Source of the DNA: Paenibacillus athensensis
Lineage (GTDB): Bacteria; Bacillota; Bacilli; Paenibacillales; NBRC-103111
Assembly: GCF_004514475.2 (NCBI RefSeq)
Contig: NZ_MYFO02000001.1
Span: forward strand, 434,001-498,000
DNA length: 64,000 nucleotides
Direction: 5' to 3'
In this document: positions 26,272 through 34,648 of the stretch, piece after piece
How the letters are laid out: every line of letters starts with the position of its first letter
How positions within the stretch are numbered: position 1 is the stretch's first letter
Made by a program: the position numbers and the translations under genes
The notes under the pieces: generated by a model
Told to the model about the DNA's origin: nothing
What the model saw: the letters and a program-made list of their open reading frames with translations, nothing else
The model's database searches: none

Positions 26272-28098
26272 ATGGCGGATTCGATGAAACTCATCTGGCA
26301 TCAAACACGATTGACGCTCGCGGTAATGACGCGAATGCTGGGTTTGCTCTTCCGTCAGACCCCGTGGACCATGCTGCTGCTAAGCGTCGTGCAAATCGCC
26401 GCAGCCGGCATTCCGGTCGGGCAAATTTACGTCACGATGGCGCTGGTCCAGCGCGCCGAACGCGTGCTGCAGGAAGGGATGTCCCAGCTGGAGCCGGCCC
26501 TGATCGTCCTGCTGATTCAGTTGCTGCTGCTCTTGCTCCAGGTGGTGCTGGAAGTGGCGGGCGAGCTGCTCGTCAGCCGCATCAAAATTGCCGCGCTGCT
26601 CTATTTCGGGCAGGAGGTCGCAGCCAAATCGGCGCGCTTGTCGCTGCTGCATTTTGAACAACATGAATTCTTCGACTTGCTGCAGCGCGTTTCATCCGGT
26701 CTGGAGCACCGGGGCTTGCAATTTTTCCAATCGTTTTTGCAAATTTTGAAAAGCGTGGTGACGATTGGCGGATTTTTCGTCGTCCTGTTCGGCTTCCATT
26801 GGCTGCTGGCGTGCGGAGTGCTGCTGTTCATCGTTCCCTCCGTGTACGTGGACATCAAAGAAAGCAGCTTCAAGGTCGCTCAGGTGATGCGACAAACGCC
26901 GGTCAAGCGCCGGGCGAGCTATTTGACATCTTTGCTCTCGGAGCGCGAGTGGGCGAAGGAAGTACGCATTTTCGGCTTATCCGACTACTTCTTGAACCAG
27001 TGGCGAACCTACATCTTGCGAAATGGCGAGGAGCAGCTGCAGCTGGAGCGCAAAATGTCGCTGTTCAAAATCGCCGTCAACGCGATCACACTCGTGATCA
27101 TGACGCTGATCGGTGGGCTGCTGCTGCGCCTGACTGCAACGGGCGCCATGACCATTGCCGGTTTCGTTGCCTTGCTGCAAACGATTTTTTCGGTACAGGC
27201 GAGCTTGAAGCTGACAGCTTCTTACATGGCCGGTATTTACGAGGAATCGCTGTATACGAACGATTTGTTCCAATTTCTTGCGATGAAGGAAGAGGAGCCT
27301 GTATCGGCCAGCGAGCTGCCCGCTTTGCCGCTTCCGGCACACATCTCGCAAGGCATATCAGTCAGCGGCTTGTCGTTTGGCTATCCCGGCCGCGATCATG
27401 CCGCGCTGCAGGACATTTCCTTTGAGGTCGCAGCAGGCGAGACCATCGCCATCGTCGGAGAGAACGGCGCCGGCAAAAGCACGCTGATCAAGTGCCTGCT
27501 CGGGCTATACCCGGCAACGGGTGGAACGATCACCTACGACGGCGTACCGCTTGAACGCGTCGATCCCAACGAGCTGCGCGAGCATGTAACGGCCATCTTT
27601 CAGGATTTCGTTCAATACCATTTGACGCTTCGCGAGAATATCGGGCTGGGCCGCATCGAATGGCTGCATGACGAAGCCCGGCTGCAAACTGCGGCTGCCC
27701 AATCGGGCGTCGACGAATTTCTCGACGAGCTGCCCGGCGGGCTCGATACCGAGCTGGGCTACAAATTTTTTGGCGGCCACGAGCTGTCTTACGGCCAATG
27801 GCAGAAGGTTGCCATCAGCCGGGCCTTTTTCCGCGATTCTGATATTCTCGTATTTGACGAACCGACCTCGGCGCTTGATCCATTGGCCGAAGCCCAGCTT
27901 TTCGAACGGATCGCCGAGTTATCCGCCGGCAAAACCGCGTTTTTCATCTCGCATCGCTTGGGAATCTGTCGCGCCGCCGACCGCATTCTGGTGCTCAAGG
28001 ACGGTACGCTCCACGAGCAGGGCAGTCACGAAGAGCTGATGAAGCTCGACGGCGTCTACGCCCACATGTTCCGCACGCAAGCGGAATGGTATCAATAA
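26272..28098 (+). CDS. ABC exporter, fused permease and ATPase
   Basis: A 608-residue half-transporter. About six membrane helices occupy residues 20-330 and an ABC domain follows: Walker A GENGAGKST (about 399), signature ELSYGQWQKVA (about 504) and Walker B ILVFDEPTSALD. No N-terminal C39 peptidase domain is present, so any peptide cargo would be exported without double-glycine cleavage. The ATG at 26272 has no clear binding site; an in-frame ATG at 26284 is possible. The Cys-rich peptide gene begins 38 bases after the stop, which makes that peptide the leading cargo candidate. Confidence 0.9.
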   Translation: MADSMKLIWHQTRLTLAVMTRMLGLLFRQTPWTMLLLSVVQIAAAGIPVGQIYVTMALVQRAERVLQEGMSQLEPALIVLLIQLLLLLLQVVLEVAGELLVSRIKIAALLYFGQEVAAKSARLSLLHFEQHEFFDLLQRVSSGLEHRGLQFFQSFLQILKSVVTIGGFFVVLFGFHWLLACGVLLFIVPSVYVDIKESSFKVAQVMRQTPVKRRASYLTSLLSEREWAKEVRIFGLSDYFLNQWRTYILRNGEEQLQLERKMSLFKIAVNAITLVIMTLIGGLLLRLTATGAMTIAGFVALLQTIFSVQASLKLTASYMAGIYEESLYTNDLFQFLAMKEEEPVSASELPALPLPAHISQGISVSGLSFGYPGRDHAALQDISFEVAAGETIAIVGENGAGKSTLIKCLLGLYPATGGTITYDGVPLERVDPNELREHVTAIFQDFVQYHLTLRENIGLGRIEWLHDEARLQTAAAQSGVDEFLDELPGGLDTELGYKFFGGHELSYGQWQKVAISRAFFRDSDILVFDEPTSALDPLAEAQLFERIAELSAGKTAFFISHRLGICRAADRILVLKDGTLHEQGSHEELMKLDGVYAHMFRTQAEWYQ

Positions 28099-28135
28099 AA
28101 TGCACATCTTGTCTTATGAAAGGAGGTGAACATTC

Positions 28136-28234
28136 ATGTGTAGCTACTACTGCTCTTTCGGCGCATGCCCGGTTTCCCGTGCATACTTCAAATCCTGCCC
28201 GGGCCAAGGCTCCTGGCAAGTCGGCTGCTGCTAA
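28136..28234 (+). CDS. 32-residue cysteine-rich peptide, candidate exported bacteriocin or signal
   Basis: This small gene has a near-perfect ribosome binding site (AAAGGAGGTGA, eight bases before the ATG). It encodes 32 residues with six cysteines, at positions 2, 6, 11, 21, 31 and 32, plus aromatic residues (Tyr4, Tyr5, Phe8, Tyr17, Phe18, Trp27) and only two basic residues. There is no signal peptide or double-glycine leader. It is the last gene before a terminator and follows a MauE-like protein, a CGTC thioredoxin-fold protein and an ABC exporter, so a secreted disulfide-rich peptide is the best reading. I do not recognise the family. A metal-binding microprotein is the main alternative. 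Confidence 0.6.
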   Translation: MCSYYCSFGACPVSRAYFKSCPGQGSWQVGCC

Positions 28235-28253
28235 TTCGCAGACAGCAACACCC

Positions 28254-28287
28254 AAGACTGGTATCCTTTGCGGATATCAGTCTTTTT
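28254..28287 (+). terminator. Rho-independent terminator after the Cys-rich peptide gene
   Basis: AAGACTGGTATCC pairs with GGATATCAGTCTT (one G-U pair), followed by T residues. Confidence 0.88.
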
Positions 28288-28346
28288 CCTTTTTACGGAT
28301 CGTGGTAAGATGATAGATAGCCTGTAACAAGCAAGGAGAGGACGCC

Positions 28347-28658
28347 ATGACGATTCAACGCTATCGGCTGACGCGCGCTTTGTCGGAGCCTGCTTCTGCC
28401 GCGCCCGTCATTACGCTGGAGGAGTGCCAGCAGTATTTTGCCGACAAGCCCGATTTTGTGTACAGTCGCGTCTATACCGTCACCGGCTCGACCACGATGT
28501 CGATTGAAGGGGATTTTTTCCTGTGGAACCACAACGGGACGCAAATTCCGTTTCGTCACTATCAGGGAGACCTGTATGTTTCGGGAACAAATCCCGCCGT
28601 ACTTCCGGTGATGCGGGCTGCAGCCGAGGCGCTGGGCGCCGACGTGCTGGAGGGTTAG
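28347..28658 (+). CDS. small protein of unknown function
   Basis: A 103-residue soluble protein with AAGGAGAGG before its ATG. It is rich in alternating beta-type residues in the middle (VYTVTGSTTMSIEGDFFLW) with a helical C-terminus (MRAAAEALGADVLEG). No known motif is seen. It stands alone between a terminator and the YebC-type gene. Good codon use and binding site argue that it is real. Confidence 0.65.
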   Translation: MTIQRYRLTRALSEPASAAPVITLEECQQYFADKPDFVYSRVYTVTGSTTMSIEGDFFLWNHNGTQIPFRHYQGDLYVSGTNPAVLPVMRAAAEALGADVLEG

Positions 28659-28723
28659 CATGCTATTTGCACGCGATTATGGTATGATGAGTAATAAAAT
28701 CCAAACAGAAAGTAGGATCAATT

Positions 28724-29434
28724 GTGGGTCGTAAGTGGAATAACATTAAGGAAAAAAAAGCATCGAAAGACGCCAACACGAGCCGGATTTACGCCAAATT
28801 CGGTCTTGAAATTTATGTCGCCGCCCGGAAGGGCGAGCCGGACCCGGAAGCAAACCGCGCCTTGAAGGTCGTGCTGGAGCGGGCCAAGACGTATAACGTC
28901 CCCCGGGCGATCATCGACCGCGCGCTCGACAAAGCCAAGGGCAACGCCGATGAAATTTACGAGGAGCTGCGCTATGAGGGCTTCGGACCAAACGGCGCAA
29001 TGGTCATCGTTGACACGCTGACGAACAACGTCAACCGGACCGCATCAAGCGTGCGCGCGGCGTTCAGCAAAAATGGCGGCAACATGGGTGTGAACGGCTC
29101 TGTCGCTTATATGTTTGACCAGACCGCCGTTATCGGCCTTGAAGATAAAAGCATGGACGAGGTCATGGAAATTTTACTGGAAGCCGACGTCGATGTGCGC
29201 GACATTGTCGAGGAAGACGACATCGTGCTGGTTCATGCCGATCCGGAACAATTTCACGCCGTCCAGGAAGCGTTCAAGCAAGCGAACATTCAGGATTTCG
29301 CCATTGCCGAGGTTACGATGCTGGCGCAAAACTACGTTAGCCTGCCGGATGACAGCCAAACACAATTCGCCAAGCTGATCGACGCGCTGGAGGATCTTGA
29401 GGACGTGCAGCAAGTGTATCATAACGTTGAATAG
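28724..29434 (+). CDS. YebC/PmpR-family regulator (YeeI-like)
   Basis: A 236-residue protein that starts at a GTG. The opening [16 protein letters not shown] and the [21 protein letters not shown] segment are typical of the YebC family, and close in wording to the shorter-named paralogue YeeI/YeeN. Members bind DNA or act in translation of difficult sequences such as proline stretches, and the exact role of this branch is unsettled. It is a single-gene unit with its own terminator. Confidence 0.92.
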   Translation: MGRKWNNIKEKKASKDANTSRIYAKFGLEIYVAARKGEPDPEANRALKVVLERAKTYNVPRAIIDRALDKAKGNADEIYEELRYEGFGPNGAMVIVDTLTNNVNRTASSVRAAFSKNGGNMGVNGSVAYMFDQTAVIGLEDKSMDEVMEILLEADVDVRDIVEEDDIVLVHADPEQFHAVQEAFKQANIQDFAIAEVTMLAQNYVSLPDDSQTQFAKLIDALEDLEDVQQVYHNVE

Positions 29435-29452
29435 CCAAGATCGCTTTTCAAG

Positions 29453-29477
29453 ACGGCCAAGCCATTGGCCGTTTTTT
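29453..29477 (+). terminator. Rho-independent terminator
   Basis: ACGGCCAA-GCCA-TTGGCCGT is a perfect stem followed by T residues. Confidence 0.88.
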
Positions 29478-29499
29478 CATGGAAAGGAGCGCGTTGCGA

Positions 29500-30249
29500 A
29501 TGAAACAGAACAAATATGACGAAGCGGAGTTTTTTGGCAAATATAGTGAGATGCCTCGTTCCGTTGGCGGATTGTCGGCGGCTGGTGAATGGGAGACCTT
29601 CCGTTCTTTATTACCTGACCTGCAGAACAAAGCCGTGCTGGACCTCGGCTGCGGCTTCGGCTGGCACTGCCGGTATGCCCGCGAGCAGCAGGCGCGACGG
29701 GTTGTCGGCATAGACCTGTCGGCGAATATGCTCGAACGCGCCCGCGCGATGACGGATGATCCGCAAGTGGCGTATCGGCAGTTGGCCGTCGAGGATATCA
29801 ATTTTGCCGATGAGGAGTTCGATGTGGCGATCAGTTCGCTGACGCTGCATTATGTGGAGGATTTTGCTGCCGTTTGCCGGAACGTATACCGGAATCTGAC
29901 GCCGGGCGGCTCGTTCGTGTTCTCGGTGGAGCACCCGATTTTTACCGCGTTGGCTGCTCAGGACTGGCACTACGGCCCGCAGGGCGAAAAGCTGCACTGG
30001 CCGGTTGACGACTACCACCACGAAGGGGCTCGTCAGGCCCATTTCCTGGTCCTTAATGTCATTAAATATCACCGAACCGTTGCGACATACCTCAATACGC
30101 TGCTGGCTAGCGGCTTCCGTCTGCGTCAGTTGTCGGAGCTGCAGCCGACACCGGCTAATCTGGACAGTAACCCGGCATGGCGGGAGGAGGCTCGCCGGCC
30201 GATGTTCCTTTTGCTGGCCGCGGATAAACCGGACCGGGTGACCGCCTAA
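29500..30249 (+). CDS. class I SAM-dependent methyltransferase
   Basis: A 249-residue protein with SAM motif I VLDLGCGFGWHCRYA (about residue 46), motif II acidic residue in VVGIDLS, and the post-motif DVAISSLTLHYV. GGAAAGGAG is ten bases before the ATG at 29500; the upstream ATG at 29479 lies in the preceding terminator's tail. The substrate is unknown. It is followed 22 bases later by the transcarbamylase-like gene, so the two are probably co-transcribed. Confidence 0.88.
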   Translation: MKQNKYDEAEFFGKYSEMPRSVGGLSAAGEWETFRSLLPDLQNKAVLDLGCGFGWHCRYAREQQARRVVGIDLSANMLERARAMTDDPQVAYRQLAVEDINFADEEFDVAISSLTLHYVEDFAAVCRNVYRNLTPGGSFVFSVEHPIFTALAAQDWHYGPQGEKLHWPVDDYHHEGARQAHFLVLNVIKYHRTVATYLNTLLASGFRLRQLSELQPTPANLDSNPAWREEARRPMFLLLAADKPDRVTA

Positions 30250-30271
30250 ACCATAAGGAGATGAGAACTTT

Positions 30272-31117
30272 ATGCATCTGATTGAGCTCAAGCATCTGAC
30301 GCCACAGCAGATCGCCGAGCTGTTCGCATGGGCGCAGAGGCTGCAGCTGAGTGAAGCGGGACCGCTGCTGGAGGGCAAGCATTTCGCGTTGTTTTTTCCG
30401 GCCACGAGCGTACGGACGCGGCTGACCTTTGAGCAAGGCATTCGCAGTCAAGGCGGGGCGTGCACCTTGTTTCCGCCGGAGACGCTGGATCGCGCAGAGC
30501 AACTGCAGGATACCGTTGCTTATCTCGCCAACTGGGCCGACGGCATCGTCGTCAGGCACAACGATTTCGCTGTCATGCAGGAAATGGCTGCGCATTCGCC
30601 CGTTCCCGTGATCAACGCGATGAGCGCACACAACCATCCGTGCGAAATTCTCGCCGATTTGTATGCGATCAGTCAGCTGAGAGCCGACTATCGGGAGCTG
30701 ACGTACACGTTTGTAGGTCCGGCCGGCAACATCGCCCGTTCGTGGGCCGACATCGCGCAAGTGCTCGGGCTGCGCTTCAACCATGTGTGCCAAGCAGGCG
30801 AGGAGCTGGCCGAGCCGTCCGCCAGCTATACGTTCCGGACCGACCTCGACGCGGCGCTGGCCATCAGCGATATCGTATTGACCGATTCGCTGCCGCAATC
30901 GTTCCTCACCGAAGACTACCTCAGCCGTTATCAGATTACGCACGATCGGATGAAGCTGGCCAAGCCCCACGCTTTGCTGAATCCGTGTCCGCCGTTTTTT
31001 CGCGGCGCCGAGGTCAGTGAAGACGCTGTCGCGTCTGATTATTTTGTCGGGTATGCGTTCAAAAAACCGCTCATGTACGTGCAGCAAGCGATCTTGTTCT
31101 ATTGCTTGTCCCGCTGA
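30272..31117 (+). CDS. divergent aspartate/ornithine carbamoyltransferase-like protein
   Basis: A 281-residue protein of the transcarbamylase family. The carbamoyl-phosphate loop SVRTR (about residue 50) is intact. The HPCQ motif of ornithine carbamoyltransferases reads HPCE (about residue 128), and the HCLP loop that binds ornithine is replaced by NPCPPFFRG (about residue 238). It is about 30 residues shorter than usual. There are no arginine-biosynthesis neighbours. It may use another amine acceptor in place of ornithine, which is inference from the altered residues. Confidence 0.75.
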   Translation: MHLIELKHLTPQQIAELFAWAQRLQLSEAGPLLEGKHFALFFPATSVRTRLTFEQGIRSQGGACTLFPPETLDRAEQLQDTVAYLANWADGIVVRHNDFAVMQEMAAHSPVPVINAMSAHNHPCEILADLYAISQLRADYRELTYTFVGPAGNIARSWADIAQVLGLRFNHVCQAGEELAEPSASYTFRTDLDAALAISDIVLTDSLPQSFLTEDYLSRYQITHDRMKLAKPHALLNPCPPFFRGAEVSEDAVASDYFVGYAFKKPLMYVQQAILFYCLSR

Positions 31118-31140
31118 CGGCAGGTGGACAGCAAGCAGTA

Positions 31141-31164
31141 AGCCACAGCGATGTGGCTTTTTTT
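31141..31164 (+). terminator. Rho-independent terminator
   Basis: AGCCACA-GCGA-TGTGGCT followed by a run of seven T residues. Confidence 0.9.
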
Positions 31165-31194
31165 GTCGGCTCCTCCGCAAGTTGATTTACGGGA

Positions 31195-31246
31195 TTGACA
31201 CGACACCATAAGGTGTCATATAATCGAAATGTCACCAAATGGTGTC
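31195..31246 (+). promoter_or_regulatory. promoter with two GACACC-type operators, SRPBCC gene
   Basis: TTGACA (31195) and TATAAT (31219) are 18 bases apart. The spacer is filled by a perfect palindrome GACACC-ATAA-GGTGTC (31202-31217). A second, one-mismatch copy, GTCACCAAATGGTGTC, lies at 31231-31246 over the transcription start. This is a classic repressor-controlled promoter. The same layout recurs at 34189 and, in part, at 37283. The repressor is not in the window; ArsR-type regulators often pair with SRPBCC proteins, so that family is a reasonable guess. Confidence 0.85.
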
Positions 31247-31304
31247 TAATACGTGCACCTATCATATTGGAGCAGAATCGGACGCTTCGAGGAGGAAATC
31301 AAGG

Positions 31305-31703
31305 ATGAGTTCAGCATTATCGATGGATTTTCAGTACACAACGTCAATTGAAAAAGCATGGTCGGCTTTAACCGATTCCGGCAAGCTGGCCAAGTGGATC
31401 ATGGCCAACGATTTTAAGCCGGTTGTCGGACATCGCTTCCAGTTCCGCACCGAACCGACCGAATGGTGGGACGGCGTCGTTTCCGGTGAAGTGCTCGTCG
31501 TGGAAGAACCCAACCGTCTGTCCTACACGTTCGCCAGCGGGGGAGAAGAGCATACGGTCACCTGGACGCTGCAGGAGACAGGGGATGGCAAAATCAATCT
31601 TCACTTAGAACAAACCGGCTTCTCAACTGCACAAGGTCTGGAAGGCGCCCGATACGGCTGGGGCCAATGGTTCGGCCGGTTTGAACAAGCGTTGGAGCAA
31701 TAA
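31305..31703 (+). CDS. SRPBCC (AHSA1-type) domain protein
   Basis: A 132-residue protein that opens with FQYTTSIEKAWSALTDSGKLAKW, recognisable in two pieces as the start of the AHSA1/START helix-grip fold, and ends in the amphipathic C-terminal helix (YGWGQWFGRFEQALEQ). These proteins bind hydrophobic ligands in a deep pocket. GAGGAGG precedes the ATG. Such genes are commonly partnered with ArsR-type regulators; here the operator-bearing promoter is present but no regulator gene is adjacent. Confidence 0.88.
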   Translation: MSSALSMDFQYTTSIEKAWSALTDSGKLAKWIMANDFKPVVGHRFQFRTEPTEWWDGVVSGEVLVVEEPNRLSYTFASGGEEHTVTWTLQETGDGKINLHLEQTGFSTAQGLEGARYGWGQWFGRFEQALEQ

Positions 31704-31712
31704 CCGCATAGT

Positions 31713-31763
31713 GAACGGATCTAAGCCGGCTGCCCATTCGATGCAGCCGGCTTAGATCCGTTC
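31713..31763. repeat. perfect 21-bp inverted repeat without a T tract
   Basis: Arms 31713-31733 (beginning GAACGGATCT) and 31743-31763 are exact reverse complements around a nine-base loop. It lies between the SRPBCC and UvrA-like genes. The missing T run makes a classical terminator less likely; an RNA stabiliser, a processing site or a bidirectional transcription barrier are alternatives. Confidence 0.8.
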
Positions 31764-31855
31764 GCGCGCCTTGCGATAACTATTCTGTTTTCCGCCCAAG
31801 CAATGGTACAATGTGGATATAAAGCGCAATAATAACGAATGAAAGGATTGTGGGC

Positions 31856-34111
31856 ATGAACGAAACGAATCAGGAATACATCGTCATCTCCGGCGCCAGA
31901 GAAAATAATCTCAAAAACGTGTCCTTGCGTATTCCCAAGCGAAAGATTACCATCTTCACGGGTGTATCCGGTTCAGGCAAATCATCGATCGTCTTTGATA
32001 CCATCGCGTCCGAATCGCAGCGACTGCTGAACGAAAATTTCAGCATGTTCGTGCGTAATTTTTTGCCCCGCTATCCGCAGCCCGATGCCGATGCCATCGA
32101 AAATCTGAGCATGGCCGTCATCGTCGACCAGAAACGGCTGGGCGGCGGTTCTCATTCTACGATGGGAACGATTACCGATATCTCGCCGATCCTGCGACTG
32201 CTTTTCTCCCGCATCGGTCAGCCGCACGTTGGACCTGTCAACCTGTTCTCCTTTAACGACCCGCAAGGCATGTGCCCGGAATGCAGCGGCCTGGGCCGCA
32301 GGCTGGGGGTGGACATGAGCAAAGCGCTGGACCTCTCCAAGTCGATGAATGAAGGAGCCATCATGCTGCCTGACTACGGAGTGGGCGGCTTCGATTGGTC
32401 GATGCTCGTCCAGTCGGGAGATTTTGATGTCGACAAAAAGCTCAGCGATTACTCGACTGAAGAGCTGGAGCAGCTGCTGTACGGCAAAGCGAAAAAGGTC
32501 GAGGTGCAGTTCGGCGGCAAAGGAGTCAATATTACCGTTGAAGGCTGCATTGAGAAATTCACGAATAAATATATCAAACGCGACCTCAAAACCATGTCTG
32601 AGCGAACGCAAAAAAACGTGGCGCCTTACTTGTCCGAAGGGCCGTGCTCGAGCTGCCGCGGCGCCAGACTCAGCCAAGCAGCGCTAGGCTGCAAAATCAA
32701 CGGCCGCAACATTGCCGAGCTGGCCGCGATGGAGGTCGGGCAGTTGATCCGCGTCGTCCGGGAAATCGACGATCCCAACGCAGCGCCCATCGTCAAATCG
32801 CTGGCCGAGCGGCTGCAGCACCTGGTCGACATCGGGCTGGATTATTTGACGCTGGACCGGGAAACCGATACGTTGTCGGGCGGCGAATCGCAGCGCGTCA
32901 AAATGGTCAAGCACCTGAGCGGCAGTCTGGTCGATGTGACCTACATCTTCGATGAACCCAGCGTCGGCCTGCATCCGCGCGATGTACATCGCTTGAACGG
33001 CTTGCTGCAAAAGCTGCGCGATAAGGGCAATACCGTTATTGTCGTCGAACACGATCCCGATGTGATCAAGCTGGCCGACCACATCGTCGATGTCGGTCCT
33101 CATGCCGGAAGCCGCGGCGGAACGATTGTGTTCGAGGGCAGCTTTGAGCGCTTGCTGGAATCCGGCACGCTGACCGGCTCATTTATGAAGCGGCCGCTGC
33201 AATTGAAGACCAACGTCAGACAGCCTGCGGGCAAGCTGGCGATTCGCAAGGCATCTCTGCACAACCTCAAGGATGTCAACGTTGATATTCCAACGGGCGT
33301 CCTGACTGTCGTTACAGGAGTTGCCGGTTCGGGTAAAAGCACGTTGATTAACGAAATTTTCCTCAGTCAGCATCCCGAAGCCATCGTCATCGATCAATCT
33401 GCCGTAGGCGTGTCAACGCGCTCGAATCCGGCAACGTATACCGGGATCATGGATGATGTACGCAAGGCATTCGCTTCTGCAAACAAGGTCAATCAAGGCT
33501 TGTTCAGCTTTAATTCCAAGGGAGCCTGCGAGAACTGTCAGGGATTAGGCGTTGTGTATACGGACCTGGCCTTCCTCGACAGCGTAAAGCTGCCGTGCGA
33601 GGTATGCGAAGGCCGGCGGTTCAAGGAAGAAGTGCTGGCCTTCAAGCTGAACGGCAAATCAATTGCCGATGTGCTGGCGATGACGGTCGAGCAGGCTCTG
33701 GAATTTTTCCAGCTCAAAGAGGTGGTACGCAAGCTGCAGGCGATGAGCGACGTCGGGCTGAACTACATCACGCTCGGTCAGCCGCTTAGCACCCTGTCGG
33801 GCGGGGAATGCCAGCGAATCAAGCTGGCGAGCGAGCTGCACAAGAACGGCAGCATCTACGTGATGGACGAGCCGACGACCGGCCTGCATATGTCCGATAT
33901 CGGGCATTTGCTGGAAATCATGAACCGGCTGGTGGATGCCGGCAATACCGTGATCGTGATCGAGCATAACCTCGACGTGATCAGCCAAGCGGACTGGATC
34001 ATCGATATGGGGCCGGACGGAGGCAGCAAGGGTGGGCAAGTCGTCTTTGAAGGCACGCCGGCGCAAATCGTTGAAGCGCAGCAATCGATTACAGGCAAAT
34101 ATTTGACTTAA
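31856..34111 (+). CDS. UvrA-like excinuclease ATPase (short, UvrA2-type)
   Basis: A 751-residue protein with two ABC modules, shorter than housekeeping UvrA (about 940-950 residues). Walker A motifs GVSGSGKSS and GVAGSGKST, signatures LSGGESQRV and LSGGECQRI, and zinc-type cysteine groups (CPECSGLG, CSSCRGARL, CENCQGLG, CEVCEGRRF) are visible. UvrA2-type proteins are linked to DNA damage and to tolerance of DNA-binding antibiotics. GAAAGGA is eight bases before the ATG at 31856, which is preferred over the GTG at 31850. A TACAAT at 31807 may be its -10 box. Confidence 0.88.
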   Translation: MNETNQEYIVISGARENNLKNVSLRIPKRKITIFTGVSGSGKSSIVFDTIASESQRLLNENFSMFVRNFLPRYPQPDADAIENLSMAVIVDQKRLGGGSHSTMGTITDISPILRLLFSRIGQPHVGPVNLFSFNDPQGMCPECSGLGRRLGVDMSKALDLSKSMNEGAIMLPDYGVGGFDWSMLVQSGDFDVDKKLSDYSTEELEQLLYGKAKKVEVQFGGKGVNITVEGCIEKFTNKYIKRDLKTMSERTQKNVAPYLSEGPCSSCRGARLSQAALGCKINGRNIAELAAMEVGQLIRVVREIDDPNAAPIVKSLAERLQHLVDIGLDYLTLDRETDTLSGGESQRVKMVKHLSGSLVDVTYIFDEPSVGLHPRDVHRLNGLLQKLRDKGNTVIVVEHDPDVIKLADHIVDVGPHAGSRGGTIVFEGSFERLLESGTLTGSFMKRPLQLKTNVRQPAGKLAIRKASLHNLKDVNVDIPTGVLTVVTGVAGSGKSTLINEIFLSQHPEAIVIDQSAVGVSTRSNPATYTGIMDDVRKAFASANKVNQGLFSFNSKGACENCQGLGVVYTDLAFLDSVKLPCEVCEGRRFKEEVLAFKLNGKSIADVLAMTVEQALEFFQLKEVVRKLQAMSDVGLNYITLGQPLSTLSGGECQRIKLASELHKNGSIYVMDEPTTGLHMSDIGHLLEIMNRLVDAGNTVIVIEHNLDVISQADWIIDMGPDGGSKGGQVVFEGTPAQIVEAQQSITGKYLT

Positions 34112-34188
34112 TTTCCTTGCTCAAGGCAGCCGGCAGCCACGCCAAGCTGTCTTGGGCGTTGCATCTGATCGCGGCCCCGAAAAAGCGT

Positions 34189-34241
34189 TTGACACGACAC
34201 CCAAAGGTGTCATATAATTCATTCAGACACCAAATAGTGTC
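34189..34241 (+). promoter_or_regulatory. promoter with two GACACC-type operators, DoxX gene
   Basis: TTGACA (34189) and TATAAT (34213) are spaced by 18 bases. GACACC-CAAA-GGTGTC (34196-34211) fills the spacer, and GACACC-AAAT-AGTGTC (34226-34241) lies 30 bases downstream centre to centre. The geometry is nearly identical to the SRPBCC promoter at 31195, which shows a common repressor. Confidence 0.85.
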
Positions 34242-34296
34242 CAATTAAATCAAAGCCAAACCGCAAGACACGAGGGTCAAACGAAAGGGGATTTCT

Positions 34297-34647
34297 ATGC
34301 CTATCATTTTTATTGTTCTGCAAAGCTTTCTGCTGCTGACGATGACGTTTGCAGGCGCCAGCAAGCTGGCCGGAGCGAAAAATCATGTGGACATGTTCAA
34401 CTCGATCCAATTGCCGCAATGGTTTCGCGTCGTGACTGGCATCGTACAATTGATCGGGGCAGCCGGACTCGTCATCGGCTACTGGCATCCCGCCATAGCG
34501 GCGTGGGCAGGCGTGTGGATCGGCGTAACTATGCTGGTGGCGTGCTTGTCGCACTTCAGAGTCAAACATCCGATCGGACAGGCTGTGCCCGCTTTCATCA
34601 TTACCCTGATCGCCGTTGCCTTGATCGTCGTTCATAATTTCATCTAA
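34297..34647 (+). CDS. DoxX-like membrane protein
   Basis: A 116-residue protein with four membrane helices and the DoxX-type pattern FAGASKLAGAKNHVDMF followed by GIVQLIGAAGLVIG. AAAGGGG precedes the ATG. DoxX-like proteins are small membrane proteins associated with redox or stress responses, often induced by a dedicated regulator. The operator-bearing promoter 55 bases upstream puts it in the same regulon as the SRPBCC gene. The VanZ-like gene begins one base after its stop codon. Confidence 0.85.
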   Translation: MPIIFIVLQSFLLLTMTFAGASKLAGAKNHVDMFNSIQLPQWFRVVTGIVQLIGAAGLVIGYWHPAIAAWAGVWIGVTMLVACLSHFRVKHPIGQAVPAFIITLIAVALIVVHNFI

Positions 34648-34648
34648 A

